Assembly: GCF_030388245.1 (NCBI RefSeq)
Contig: NZ_CP098360.1
Location: forward strand, 540,001 to 604,000
DNA length: 64,000 nt
Direction of reading: 5' to 3'
Source of the DNA: Paracoccus sp. TOH
Lineage (GTDB): Bacteria; Pseudomonadota; Alphaproteobacteria; Rhodobacterales; Rhodobacteraceae
Shown here in pieces: positions 42,717-51,707 of the stretch. The notes below the pieces were generated by a model. It did no database searches and was not told where the DNA came from. It saw only the letters and a program-made list of their open reading frames with translations. The position numbers and the translations under genes are program-made. How positions within the stretch are numbered: position 1 is the stretch's first letter; every line of letters begins with the position of its first letter.

Positions 42717-43420
42717 CCGAGAAAACCGCCCAGATCTCCAAGGCGCAGGCCATCGTCAGCGAGGTGCGCCGCCGCATCGTCGACCGCGAATGGCGCCAGG
42801 GCGACCGCATCCCGGACGAGGCGGAACTGGCCGTCGAGTTCGGCGTCGCCCGCGCCACGGTGAACAAGGCCCTGCAGATGCTGGCCGAGGAGGGATTGCT
42901 GGACCGCAAGCGCCGGGCCGGCACCCATGTGACGGTGAACCCGGCGCGCAAGGCCACGCTGACCATCCCCATCGTGCGCGAGCAGATCGAGCAGGCGGGG
43001 ATGGAATACAGCCACCGGGTCATCGCGCAGAAGGAAAGCCCGATCCCGGCCGAGATCGCGCAGCGCATGGAACTGCCCGAGGGGCGGATGCTGATCCACC
43101 TGCGCACCGTGCATTACGGCGACGGCAAGCCCTTCCAGGTCGAGGATCGCTGGATCAATCCCGGCGCCGCGCCGGGCGTCGCCGGCATCGACTTCCACCG
43201 GGTCAATGCCAATGAATGGCTGGTGCGCAACGCGCCCTGGCTGCGCGCCGACATGGCCTTTTCGGCCGAGAACGCCAATGCCCGCGACGCCCGGCTGCTG
43301 GAGACGCGGCAGGGCAGCGCGCTCTTGATCCTGCAGCGCACCACCTTCAACGACCTGGGCGCAATCACCACCGTCCGGGTGGCCTTTCATCCCGGCTATG
43401 CCATGATCGCAACGCACTAG
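42713..43420 (+). CDS. hutC: Histidine utilisation repressor HutC (GntR family)
   Basis: Transcription regulator of 235 residues starting at GTG (VTEKTAQISKAQAIVSEVRR). The GntR winged helix-turn-helix covers about 10-75 (ELAVEFGVARATVNKALQML), and the UTRA ligand domain about 95-230 (MEYSHRVIAQKESPIPAEIA; RTTFNDLGAITTVRVAFHPG). HutC proteins bind urocanate and release their operators. The start codon shares bases with the hutF stop, so regulator and enzyme are co-expressed. A longer upstream reading has no family similarity. Confidence 0.93.
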   Translation: MTEKTAQISKAQAIVSEVRRRIVDREWRQGDRIPDEAELAVEFGVARATVNKALQMLAEEGLLDRKRRAGTHVTVNPARKATLTIPIVREQIEQAGMEYSHRVIAQKESPIPAEIAQRMELPEGRMLIHLRTVHYGDGKPFQVEDRWINPGAAPGVAGIDFHRVNANEWLVRNAPWLRADMAFSAENANARDARLLETRQGSALLILQRTTFNDLGAITTVRVAFHPGYAMIATH

Positions 43421-43433
43421 GCACCGCGCCGGC

Positions 43434-43462
43434 TTCACTTTGCGCGGCCCTTCGCCTAATAG
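43434..43462 (+). promoter_or_regulatory. Candidate promoter of the inositol monophosphatase gene
   Basis: TTCACT and TAATAG are separated by 17 bases, ending 26 bp before the ATG; the leader would include AAAAAGGAAAAG as a purine-rich ribosome-binding site. Both hexamers are moderate matches. Confidence 0.4.
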
Positions 43463-43488
43463 GCTGGCAATCCCAAAAAGGAAAAGCC

Positions 43489-44277
43489 ATGGCCAGCGCC
43501 AATCTCAACATCATGATCAAGGCCGCGCGCAAGGCGGGCCGCAGCCTCGTCAAGGACTTCCGCGAGGTGGAAAACCTTCAGGTCTCGGTCAAGGGCGCCG
43601 GCGATTTCGTCAGCCGCGCCGACCGCGAGGCCGAGCGCATCATCAAGGAAGAGCTGCGCACCGCCCGCCCGAACTATGGCTGGCTGGGCGAGGAAACCGG
43701 CGAAGAGGCGGGCGAAGACCCGACCCGGCGCTGGATCGTCGATCCGCTGGACGGCACCACGAACTTCCTGCACGGCCTGCCGCATTGGGCGGTCAGTATC
43801 GCGCTGGAGCACAAGGGCGAGATCGTCGCCGCAGTGATCTTCGATGCCGCCAAGGACGAGATGTTCACCGCCGAGCGCGGCGACGGCGCCTTCCTGAACG
43901 ACCGCCGCATCCGCGTTTCGGGCCGCCGGCAGATGATCGAATCGATCTTCGCCACCGGCGTGCCCTTCGCCGGGCGGCCGATGCTGCCGGCGACGCTGCG
44001 CGACCTGGGCCGGCTGATGCCGCTGACCGCCGGCATGCGGCGCTGGGGCGCGGCCTCGCTGGACCTGGCCTATGTCGCGGCCGGCCGCTTCGACGGCTAT
44101 TGGGAACGCGGCAACCAGCCCTGGGACATCGCCGCCGGCATCCTGCTGGTCAAGGAAGCCGGGGGGTTCGCCGAATCGATCCGGGGCGAGGAAAGCCCGG
44201 TCCAGACCGGCTCGGTCGTGGCGGCCAACCCGCAACTTTTCAACGAATTCGCGGAAATCGTGCGCCGGCCGGACTGA
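43489..44277 (+). CDS. suhB: Inositol monophosphatase family protein (SuhB-like)
   Basis: Mg-dependent phosphatase of 262 residues. The metal motif is WIVDPLDGTTNFLHGLPHW with D85, D88 and E69 (GEE), and the second motif is GNQPWDIAAG with D213. SuhB acts on inositol-1-phosphate and, in E. coli, binds NusG/RNA polymerase in rRNA antitermination; which role applies here is not visible. The ATG follows AAAAGGAAAAGCC. A longer open frame upstream runs through the hutC gene and is not used. Confidence 0.92.
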   Translation: MASANLNIMIKAARKAGRSLVKDFREVENLQVSVKGAGDFVSRADREAERIIKEELRTARPNYGWLGEETGEEAGEDPTRRWIVDPLDGTTNFLHGLPHWAVSIALEHKGEIVAAVIFDAAKDEMFTAERGDGAFLNDRRIRVSGRRQMIESIFATGVPFAGRPMLPATLRDLGRLMPLTAGMRRWGAASLDLAYVAAGRFDGYWERGNQPWDIAAGILLVKEAGGFAESIRGEESPVQTGSVVAANPQLFNEFAEIVRRPD

Positions 44278-44340
44278 GCCCGGCTTGACCTTTCCGCGGC
44301 AGGGGCGCATGGGCGGGTTTCCAGCCCAGGATGATGCGCC

Positions 44341-45294
44341 ATGCCAGACAACCGCCAGACGGGGCCGCTGATGGCCCCGGCCGCACAGCCCCCTGCCGTT
44401 CCGCCGCCGCATGCCCGGCCGCGCGCCGACCGGCAGGGCGCCGCGATCCTGATGATCTGCGCATCGAGCTTCATCTTCGCGGCGCAGGACGGGGTCTCGC
44501 GCTACCTGGGCGCCGCCTATTCGCCGATTTTCGTGATCATGCTGCGCTATTGGTTCTTCGCGCTGTTCGTGATCCTGCTTTGCGCGCGCAGTTCCGGCGG
44601 GCTGGGCCGCGCCATCCGCTCGCGCCGGCCGGGCCTGCAGATCTTTCGCGGCGTGCTGCTGGTGGCCGAGGTCGTCGTCACCATCGAGGCCTTCGTGCGG
44701 CTGGGCCTGATCAACACCCATGCGATCTTCGCCTGCTACCCGCTGATGATCTCGGCCCTGTCCGGGCCGGTGCTGGGCGAGAAGGTCGGCTGGCGCCGCT
44801 GGGCGGCGGTGGCGGTGGGCTTCGCCGGCATCCTGATCGTGCTGAGGCCGGGCAGCGGCGTGTTCAGCGCCAATGCCACGCTGCCGCTGCTGGGTGCGGC
44901 GATGTTCGCGCTTTACGGGCTGCTGACCCGGCTGGCCGGGCGCGACGACACCGCCATGGTCAGCTTTTTCTGGACCGGGATCTCGGGCGCCGTCGCCATC
45001 ACCGCCGTCGGCATCTGGCATTGGGAACCGATCGCCGGCCGCGACATTCCCTGGCTGCTGATGCTCTGCCTGACCGCGGTGGCCGGGCATTTCCTGCTGA
45101 TCAAGGCCTATGAGCTGGCCGAGGCCTCGGCGCTGCAGCCGTTCTCCTATACGCAGCTGGTCTGGATCAGCATCTTCGGCGTAACGATCTTTGGCGAGCA
45201 TCTGGCGCCGAACGTCGCCATCGGCGGCGTCATCGTCGTCGGCGCCGGGATGTTCACCTGGTGGCGCTCGCGCCAGCGCGAGCGGGCCGGGTAG
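44341..45294 (+). CDS. DMT superfamily transporter (EamA)
   Basis: Inner-membrane exporter of 317 residues with two EamA repeats and about ten membrane segments after a cytosolic Pro-rich N-terminus (1-32). Typical pieces are [36 protein letters not shown] and [20 protein letters not shown]. Substrate unknown; family members export amino acids or metabolites. Its 3' end overlaps that of the convergent lytic transglycosylase gene by 41 bp. Confidence 0.88.
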   Translation: MPDNRQTGPLMAPAAQPPAVPPPHARPRADRQGAAILMICASSFIFAAQDGVSRYLGAAYSPIFVIMLRYWFFALFVILLCARSSGGLGRAIRSRRPGLQIFRGVLLVAEVVVTIEAFVRLGLINTHAIFACYPLMISALSGPVLGEKVGWRRWAAVAVGFAGILIVLRPGSGVFSANATLPLLGAAMFALYGLLTRLAGRDDTAMVSFFWTGISGAVAITAVGIWHWEPIAGRDIPWLLMLCLTAVAGHFLLIKAYELAEASALQPFSYTQLVWISIFGVTIFGEHLAPNVAIGGVIVVGAGMFTWWRSRQRERAG

Positions 45295-47404
45295 CGTCGA
45301 TGGCCCGCGCCGCCGCCAGGGCGGGCGGCGGGCCCAGCACCTCGGCCAGCACCCCGCCGGCGGCAAAGGGCAGCAGGCTGCGCGCCGGTATCCGCGGCCG
45401 CGACGATTGCGCCAGACGGATCGGCGGCGGCGCCGGCGCGGGTTTCACCCCGCCCCCGGTCAGATCCCAGGTCGGCACCAGCGGCACCGGCGCGCCCTTG
45501 ATGCGGGCGCGATAGACCGGCAGCGACTCGGCCACGCGCATGACGTAGTTGCGCGTCTCGTCGAAGGGGATCATCTCGACCCAATCCACCGGATCGACCT
45601 GGCCGCGCAGGTCGCCGAATTCGCCCAGCCAGCGCGCCGACCGCCCCGGCCCGGCATTGTAGCCCGCCGCCACCAGCGCGATCGAGGGGCCGAAGCGTTC
45701 GCGCAGCCCGGCCAGATAGGCCGCGCCCAGCCGGGCGTTATAGGCGGCGTCGCGGGTCAGCCGCGCCTGCTCGAAAGGCTCGCCGACCTTGCGCGCCATG
45801 GAACGCGCGGTGTCGGGCATGACCTGCATCAGCCCCAGTGCCCCGGCATGCGAGGACACGGTATGGTTGAACTCGCTTTCCCGCCGGGCGATGGCCATGA
45901 CCAGTTCGGGCGGCAGGCCCAGTTCGCTGCTTTCAAGGCCGGTCAGCGGGAAATAGGCGGCGGGATAGACCGCGCCCTTGGCGGCGGCGGCCTTGGCCAG
46001 CCGCAGCGCGTGCCAGGGCAGGCGCATTTCCAGCATCATCCGCGCCATGCGGCCAATATCCTCGGGCGCGGCGGTTTCGGCCAGGTGCAGGAAGAAGCGC
46101 GCGGCCTGGTCCGTCTCGCCCGCCGCCAGCAGCCAGGTGCCGGCCTGCCAGACCGGATTGTCGCGCAGGGCCGAGCCGCGCCATTCCGGCAGGCTGGTCT
46201 CGCTGCGCCCGGCCACGGCCAGCTCTGGCCGCATCGGCAGGCCCAGCTTTTCCGCGGCCAGTTGCCCATACCAGGCCGACTGGTATTCGGCGGCGCTGGC
46301 ATAGGCCGCGGCGGCGCCCGGCGCATCGCCCCCGGCCTCGAGCGCCCGAGCCTGCCAGTAATGCGCGCGGGACAGCGAGATCGGGCTGGCCACCGCCGTC
46401 TCCAGCGTGCGGAAATGCTGCAGCGCCCGGTCGGGCGCGCCGCCGCGCAGCGCCGCATAACCGGCCAGCCATTCCAGATCGGAAAAGGCATCGCTGCCCG
46501 GCGGCAGGAAATGCCCGGCGGCCAGCCGTTCCGCCAACGCCCAGTCGCCCTGCCGCAGCGCCAGCCTTGCGTAATCGGCGCGCTTGGGCGCCCAGGCGGC
46601 GGGATCGCGCAACGCCTCGGCGCCGGTCGAGCGTTCCAGCATCAGCGCGCGCGCCAGATCCGGCATCTTGGCCCAGACCCGCCAGCGGAAGCGATCCAGC
46701 GCCAGCCCGGCATCGTCCCGCTGTTCCCCGGGCAGGGCCAGGATCAGCGCATCCACCCCGGCCTGTCCCGATTGCAGCGCCAGCCGCGCCTTGCCCAGGG
46801 CCTGCGCCGGGGCCGAGGCCATGGGCAGCACCACCTGCGCCGCCTGCCATTCGCCCAGATCCAGCAGCCGCGTCAGCCGCGCATCGTGCAGGCCGGCGAC
46901 CTCGGCGCCATGCGCGGCCAGGAAGATGTCGGCCTCGGGTTTGGTCAGCGCCTGCTCGGACCAGAAGCGGGCGATCTCGGCCTTGGCGGCCTGCGGATCG
47001 GTCGCCTGCAGGGCGGCGATCAGCGCCATGGCGCCATTCAGCGTGTCGGGGCGGCGGGGGCCGAACCAGCGGATCACCTCGGCCGGCGGCAGGTCGGTGC
47101 GCAGCACCGCATCGCCGCGTTTCCGGAACAGCGCCATGCCCGGCCAATCCGCATGGCGCAGGGCAAAGTCGCGATAGTCCGGCCAGCTGCCCTGCCCGGC
47201 CCGCAGCCGCTGCCAGGCGACCAGATCGCGGGCGATGGGGCCGGATTGCGCCGCCTCGGCCGCGGCGGCGGTCCAGTCGCGCGTCCCGGCCGCCGCCAGC
47301 GCGCGCGACAGACGACCGGCATCCTCGGCCCCGGCCGGCGCGGCAAGGCCGACCCCCAGGGCCAGCAACGGTCCCAAAATCCTGTCGCGGAAAGGATACA
47401 TCAT
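45254..47404 (-). CDS. Soluble lytic murein transglycosylase
   Basis: Periplasmic enzyme cleaving peptidoglycan to 1,6-anhydromuramoyl products. The 716-residue precursor has a signal peptide (about 1-26) and a long alpha-helical superhelix (about 30-480). The SLT domain with E509 in AIARRESEF and [13 protein letters not shown] follows, then AAGYNAGP and [15 protein letters not shown]. The tail after about 645 is Pro/Ala/Arg-rich, and its last 41 bp lie antisense to the DMT gene. Slt proteins are usually near 650 residues, so this C-terminal extension is longer than usual. It is divergent from dapA. Confidence 0.92.
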   Translation of the reverse strand: MMYPFRDRILGPLLALGVGLAAPAGAEDAGRLSRALAAAGTRDWTAAAAEAAQSGPIARDLVAWQRLRAGQGSWPDYRDFALRHADWPGMALFRKRGDAVLRTDLPPAEVIRWFGPRRPDTLNGAMALIAALQATDPQAAKAEIARFWSEQALTKPEADIFLAAHGAEVAGLHDARLTRLLDLGEWQAAQVVLPMASAPAQALGKARLALQSGQAGVDALILALPGEQRDDAGLALDRFRWRVWAKMPDLARALMLERSTGAEALRDPAAWAPKRADYARLALRQGDWALAERLAAGHFLPPGSDAFSDLEWLAGYAALRGGAPDRALQHFRTLETAVASPISLSRAHYWQARALEAGGDAPGAAAAYASAAEYQSAWYGQLAAEKLGLPMRPELAVAGRSETSLPEWRGSALRDNPVWQAGTWLLAAGETDQAARFFLHLAETAAPEDIGRMARMMLEMRLPWHALRLAKAAAAKGAVYPAAYFPLTGLESSELGLPPELVMAIARRESEFNHTVSSHAGALGLMQVMPDTARSMARKVGEPFEQARLTRDAAYNARLGAAYLAGLRERFGPSIALVAAGYNAGPGRSARWLGEFGDLRGQVDPVDWVEMIPFDETRNYVMRVAESLPVYRARIKGAPVPLVPTWDLTGGGVKPAPAPPPIRLAQSSRPRIPARSLLPFAAGGVLAEVLGPPPALAAARAIDATRPARAGASATR

Positions 47405-47506
47405 GCCCCCATTTCTGTTCGGTTCCGCCGGGCGGCGCAACTCACATCCTTGGCAATCGGCGCGCCCGGATGTAAGTCCCGTCAGAGGCAAATTCAGGAT
47501 ACCCAC

Positions 47507-48382
47507 ATGTTCAAAGGCTCGCTGCCCGCGCTGGTCACGCCATTCACCCCGGACGGGGAGCTGGATCTCCCCGCGCTGGAAAAGCTCGTCGACTGGCATG
47601 TCGCGCAGGGCAGCCACGGGCTGGTGCCCGTCGGCACCACCGGCGAAAGCCCGACGCTGAGCCATGAGGAACACCGCAAGGTCATCGAGGAAGTGGTGCG
47701 CATGGCCGCCGGCCGCGTGCCGGTCATTGCCGGCGCCGGCTCGAACGCCACGCATGAGGGGATCGGCCTGGTCCAGCACGCCCAGGCCGCCGGCGCCGAT
47801 GCGGCGCTGGTGGTGACGCCCTATTACAACAAGCCGACCCAGGCCGGGCTGATCGCGCATTACACGGCGCTGCACGATGCCAGCGACCTGCCGATCATCA
47901 TCTACAACATCCCCGGCCGCTCGGTCATCGACATGCTGCCCGAGACCATGGGCCAGCTGGCGAAGCTGCCGCGCATCATCGGCGTCAAGGACGCCACCGG
48001 CAAGCTCGAGCGGGTCAGCCAGCAGCGCGCCGCCTGCGGCAAGGAGTTCGTGCAGCTTTCGGGCGAGGATGCCACGGCGCTTGGCTTCAACGCCCATGGC
48101 GGGGTCGGCTGCATCTCGGTCACCGCCAATGTGGCGCCGAAGCTCTGCGCCGAGTTCCAGGAGGCGACGCTGGCCGGCGATTATGCCAAGGCGCTGGACT
48201 ACCAGGACCGGCTGATGCCGCTGCACGAGGCGATCTTCATCGAGCCGGGCGTCGCCGGGGCAAAATACGCCATGTCGCGGCTGGGCCTCATCAGCGACCG
48301 GGTGCGCCTGCCGCTGGTCGGGCTGACCGACGCCACCAAGGCCCGCATCGACGCGGCGCTGGCCCATGCCGGGCTGATCTGA
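47507..48382 (+). CDS. dapA: 4-hydroxy-tetrahydrodipicolinate synthase
   Basis: Condenses aspartate semialdehyde and pyruvate in lysine/diaminopimelate synthesis. The 291-residue protein keeps the Schiff-base lysine K161 ([10 protein letters not shown]), Y133 (IIYNIPGR) and T44/T45 (VGTTGES) at the same numbers as E. coli DapA. The start [19 protein letters not shown] has only a weak AGGATA ribosome-binding site. A clean terminator follows, so it is probably transcribed alone. Confidence 0.97.
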   Translation: MFKGSLPALVTPFTPDGELDLPALEKLVDWHVAQGSHGLVPVGTTGESPTLSHEEHRKVIEEVVRMAAGRVPVIAGAGSNATHEGIGLVQHAQAAGADAALVVTPYYNKPTQAGLIAHYTALHDASDLPIIIYNIPGRSVIDMLPETMGQLAKLPRIIGVKDATGKLERVSQQRAACGKEFVQLSGEDATALGFNAHGGVGCISVTANVAPKLCAEFQEATLAGDYAKALDYQDRLMPLHEAIFIEPGVAGAKYAMSRLGLISDRVRLPLVGLTDATKARIDAALAHAGLI

Positions 48383-48406
48383 ACGGCGCGCATCGGGCTG
48401 ACGACA

Positions 48407-48430
48407 GGGGCGGGTTTTCCGCCCCTTTTT
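48407..48430 (+). terminator. Rho-independent terminator of dapA
   Basis: GGGGCGG-GTTTT-CCGCCCC followed directly by TTTTT, 24 bp after the dapA stop. Confidence 0.92.
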
Positions 48431-48568
48431 CGTGCCGCGCCCGGCACCGCTGCCGCGTCCGGCAGCGTCGCCCCCCCGCACGACATTCGAACAGGACAGA
48501 ACCTGCCGCAAGCCGGATGTCCGCCCCGGCTTCCGACGCGCCCGGCTGCCCTGGTAATCCGCTGCCCG

Positions 48569-48952
48569 CTAATCCCCGGACCGGCGATCGACAAGGCTGG
48601 CCTTGTCCGGGTCGGCGAAGGTGGCCCAGTCCTTGCCGGGCGCCGGGCGGGGCAGTTCATCACGGCTCCAGCCCAGATGCATATGGGCCTTGGCGATGAA
48701 ATAGCCGGTGACGGGGGCGGTCAGGAACAGGAACAGGGTGATCAGCAGCTCGTGCCAGGTCAGCATGCCATGCCGGGCCGGGAACCAGATCAGCGAGGCG
48801 ATCAGCACCGCCCCCACGCCCAGCGTCGCCGATTTCGTCGGCGCGTGCAGCCGGGTCATCGGGTCCGGCAGCTTGACCAGCCCATAGGAGCCGACAAGCC
48901 CGAAGAACCCGCCCACCACCAGCAGAACCGAGACGACGATTTCCGCGATCAT
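48569..48952 (-). CDS. mnhG: Monovalent cation/H+ antiporter subunit G
   Basis: Small membrane subunit of the Pha/Mnh multisubunit antiporter. The product is 127 residues with three hydrophobic segments; LVKLPDPMTRLHAPTKSATLG is the family signature (first 20 given in part). The start MIAEIVVSV lies 10 bp after the mnhF stop. Last gene of the operon. Confidence 0.92.
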   Translation of the reverse strand: MIAEIVVSVLLVVGGFFGLVGSYGLVKLPDPMTRLHAPTKSATLGVGAVLIASLIWFPARHGMLTWHELLITLFLFLTAPVTGYFIAKAHMHLGWSRDELPRPAPGKDWATFADPDKASLVDRRSGD

Positions 48953-48962
48953 GCCCGCTCTC

Positions 48963-49232
48963 CTATTCGATGATGTCGCCGCGCAGGACGAATTTCGCAT
49001 AGGCCACGGTCGAGATGAAGCCGACCATGGCGAACAGCAGCGAGGCCTCGAAATACATCGTCGTGCCCTTGTCGATGCCGAACAGCGTCAGAAGCGCGAT
49101 CATGTTGATCGCCATGGTGTCCAGCGCCAGCACCCGATCCGACAGGCCGGGCGCGAACACCACCCGATAAAGGCAGAACAACAGCGCCAGTCCGAAGCAG
49201 CCATAGGCGAACAGCAGCGCGTAAGCGATCAT
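48963..49232 (-). CDS. mnhF: Monovalent cation/H+ antiporter subunit F
   Basis: Membrane subunit of 89 residues with three transmembrane segments; GLSDRVLALDTMAINMIALL is the conserved central part. Its ATG overlaps the mnhE stop by four bases. A longer in-frame reading upstream is a shadow of mnhE and is ignored. Confidence 0.92.
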   Translation of the reverse strand: MIAYALLFAYGCFGLALLFCLYRVVFAPGLSDRVLALDTMAINMIALLTLFGIDKGTTMYFEASLLFAMVGFISTVAYAKFVLRGDIIE

Positions 49233-49720
49233 TCGAAGATCTCCTTCAGCCGGGCCTCGTAGCGGGTCTTGATCTCGTCCAGCACCGCCGCCGGGTCGGG
49301 GGCGTGCATGGCATGGACCAGCAGGGCGCGGCCGTCCTCGGACAGGTCGCAACTGACCGTGCCGGGGGTCAGGGTGATGGTCGCGGCCAGGGCGGTGATC
49401 GCCTCGGGGCGGCGCAGGTCCAGCGGCACGGCGATCCAGGCCGGCTGAAGCGCCCGGCGCGGCATGAACAGCACGATGCGCGCCACGGTGAAATTCGCCT
49501 TGGCGATGTCCCAGATCACGACGGCCAGATAGGCCGGGATGCGCTGCGGCTTGCTGTAGCCGGTCGCGCCCGGCCAATAGGGCGCGGTGACCAGCGGCAC
49601 CACCACGCCGATGATCGCGGCGAAGACCAGCGAACCCACGGCCCAGCGGTTGACCAGCAGCATCCAGACCAGGACCAGCGTGACCGAAAGCCAGGGATGC
49701 GGGAACAGGCGGCGGATCAT
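49229..49720 (-). CDS. mnhE: Monovalent cation/H+ antiporter subunit E
   Basis: Subunit of 163 residues with two N-terminal membrane segments and a cytosolic C-terminal domain containing ITALAATITLTPGTVSCDLS, the usual mark of the family. It overlaps mnhD by four bases at its start and mnhF by four at its end. Confidence 0.93.
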   Translation of the reverse strand: MIRRLFPHPWLSVTLVLVWMLLVNRWAVGSLVFAAIIGVVVPLVTAPYWPGATGYSKPQRIPAYLAVVIWDIAKANFTVARIVLFMPRRALQPAWIAVPLDLRRPEAITALAATITLTPGTVSCDLSEDGRALLVHAMHAPDPAAVLDEIKTRYEARLKEIFE

Positions 49721-51327
49721 TTCGTGTCCTCCTGCCCTTCCAGCACCGCCGAGACATAGGCGTCGGGGTTGTGCAACTGCGCGGCGGTCGCCTCGGCAAA
49801 GCGCATCGCGGGGCCGGCAAAGGCGGTCAGCGCGACGATCCCCGACAGAAGCAGCGCCACCGAGGCCACCGCCAGCCAGTTCGCCGGCGCATCGCCAAGA
49901 TCCTGGATCGGCTCGTCCGGTTCCAGCTTGGGGCTAAGCGGGGCCGAGGCCTCGGCCGCGGCCGGTTGGGCCGTTGCGGAAGCCGGCGCCGGGGCCGGGG
50001 CGAGGCCAAGCTCGAAACTTTTCCAGAAGACGATCGAACCGGCCCGCGACATGGCATAGATGGCGATCAGCGAGGTGATCAGGATGGTGGCCCAGATCCA
50101 GACCATCGCCGGCGCCGCCCCGGTGGCCTGCATCACCAAGAGCTTGCCGATGAAACCGGAAAACGGCGGCATGCCGACCACGGCGATGGCCGCGGTGAAA
50201 TACAGCGCTGCCACCAGCCCGTTGCCCGGCATCACCCGCTCCAGCTGCAGCCACAGGTCGCCCCGGCGCGCGCCGATCATGTCCACGATCAGGAACAGCG
50301 CCCCCGCCGCCAGCGTCGAATGGATCATGTAATAGACCGCCGCCGAGGTGCCTTGCGGGGTGAACTGCGCCACCGCGATCATCAGCGTGCCGATCGAGCC
50401 GATGGCGGCGAAAGCGGCCAACCGGCCCAGATGGCGGGTGCCCAGAATGCCGATCTGGCCGATGGCCAGCGTGAACAGCGCTGCCGGCAGCAGCAGGTCG
50501 GCCGCCACGCCCTGGGTTACGGCGTCCTGCGGAAAGACCAGCGTGAAGAAGCGGATGATGCCATAGACCCCGACCTTGGTCATGATGGCGAACAGCGCCG
50601 CCACCGGTCCCGGCGCATTGGCATAGGTCGAGGGCAGCCAGAAATGCAGCGGCACCAGCGCCGCCTTGACGGCAAAGACCAGCATCAAGAGCACGGCGCC
50701 GACGCGCAGCAGCGCCGTGTCCTCGGCCGGCATCGCCGCGACGCGCAGCGCCATGTCGGCCATGTTCAGCGTGCCGGTGACGGAATAGAGCACCCCCAGC
50801 GCCGCCAGGAACAGGGTCGAGCCGGCCAGGTTATAGGCGATATACTGCACGCCCGCGCGCAGCCGCATCTCGCCGCCGCCATGGATCATCAACCCATAGC
50901 TGGCGATCAGCAGCACCTCGAAGAACACGAACAGGTTGAAGGCGTCGCCGGTCAGGAAGGCGCCGCAAATGCCCATCAGCTGGAACTGCCAGAGCGCATG
51001 GAAATGCCGGCCCTTGCGATCCCAGCCCGAGCCGATGGCGTAAAGCTGCACCGCCAGCGCCAGCCCGGCGGTCAGAAGCAGCATCAGCGCCGCCAGCCGG
51101 TCCAGCATCAGGACGATGCCGAAAGGCGCGGCCCAGTTGCCCAGCCGATAGACCTGCACGTCTCCGCCGGCAGCCAGGACATTCAGGTAAAGCGCCACCG
51201 CGACCAGAAGCGCGGTCCCGGTGACCGAGAACACCCGCTGCAGCAGCAGGTCGTTGCGCATCCACAGGATGATCAGCGGCCCGATGACGGCGGGCAGGAC
51301 GACGGGGGCGATGATCAGATGGCTCAT
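49717..51327 (-). CDS. mnhD: Monovalent cation/H+ antiporter subunit D
   Basis: Large membrane subunit of 536 residues with about 14 segments, homologous to complex I NuoM/NuoN. KAALVPLHFWLPSTYANAPG and LFAIMTKVGVYGIIRFF carry the conserved channel lysines. The C-terminal ~90 residues include a Pro/Ala linker (about 425-470) before a last membrane helix. The absence of any nuo gene and the flanking mnh subunits rule out complex I. Confidence 0.94.
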   Translation of the reverse strand: MSHLIIAPVVLPAVIGPLIILWMRNDLLLQRVFSVTGTALLVAVALYLNVLAAGGDVQVYRLGNWAAPFGIVLMLDRLAALMLLLTAGLALAVQLYAIGSGWDRKGRHFHALWQFQLMGICGAFLTGDAFNLFVFFEVLLIASYGLMIHGGGEMRLRAGVQYIAYNLAGSTLFLAALGVLYSVTGTLNMADMALRVAAMPAEDTALLRVGAVLLMLVFAVKAALVPLHFWLPSTYANAPGPVAALFAIMTKVGVYGIIRFFTLVFPQDAVTQGVAADLLLPAALFTLAIGQIGILGTRHLGRLAAFAAIGSIGTLMIAVAQFTPQGTSAAVYYMIHSTLAAGALFLIVDMIGARRGDLWLQLERVMPGNGLVAALYFTAAIAVVGMPPFSGFIGKLLVMQATGAAPAMVWIWATILITSLIAIYAMSRAGSIVFWKSFELGLAPAPAPASATAQPAAAEASAPLSPKLEPDEPIQDLGDAPANWLAVASVALLLSGIVALTAFAGPAMRFAEATAAQLHNPDAYVSAVLEGQEDTK

Positions 51328-51707
51328 GCGTCGCCATCCCCCGAGGCGCGATCGGCAGGCGCGGCATCGGCCGGCAGGCGGTCGGCGCGCGGCATGTCCA
51401 CGCGGTCGTCGCCACCTTCGATGAATGCCCCCAGCGCCATCATCACCACCACCGCGGTCATGCCGAAGCTGATGACGATGGCGGTCAGCACCAGCGCCTG
51501 CGGCAGCGGGTCGGTATGGAACTCGACCCCTTTCTGCAGGATCGGCGGCGCGTTCACCACCAGCCGCCCGGTCGAGAACAGGAACAGGTTGATGGCATAG
51601 CTGAGCATGGTCATGCCCAGCACCACCGCGAACGTCCGCAGCCGCAGGATCAGATAGACCCCGGCAGCGGTCAGCATCCCGATCGCGCTTGACAGCAGCA
51701 GTTCCAT
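51324..51707 (-). CDS. mnhC: Monovalent cation/H+ antiporter subunit C
   Basis: NuoK-like subunit of 127 residues with three membrane segments ([57 protein letters not shown]). A short hydrophilic C-terminal tail follows. It begins on the last base of the mnhA stop (TGATG). Confidence 0.93.
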   Translation of the reverse strand: MELLLSSAIGMLTAAGVYLILRLRTFAVVLGMTMLSYAINLFLFSTGRLVVNAPPILQKGVEFHTDPLPQALVLTAIVISFGMTAVVVMMALGAFIEGGDDRVDMPRADRLPADAAPADRASGDGDA

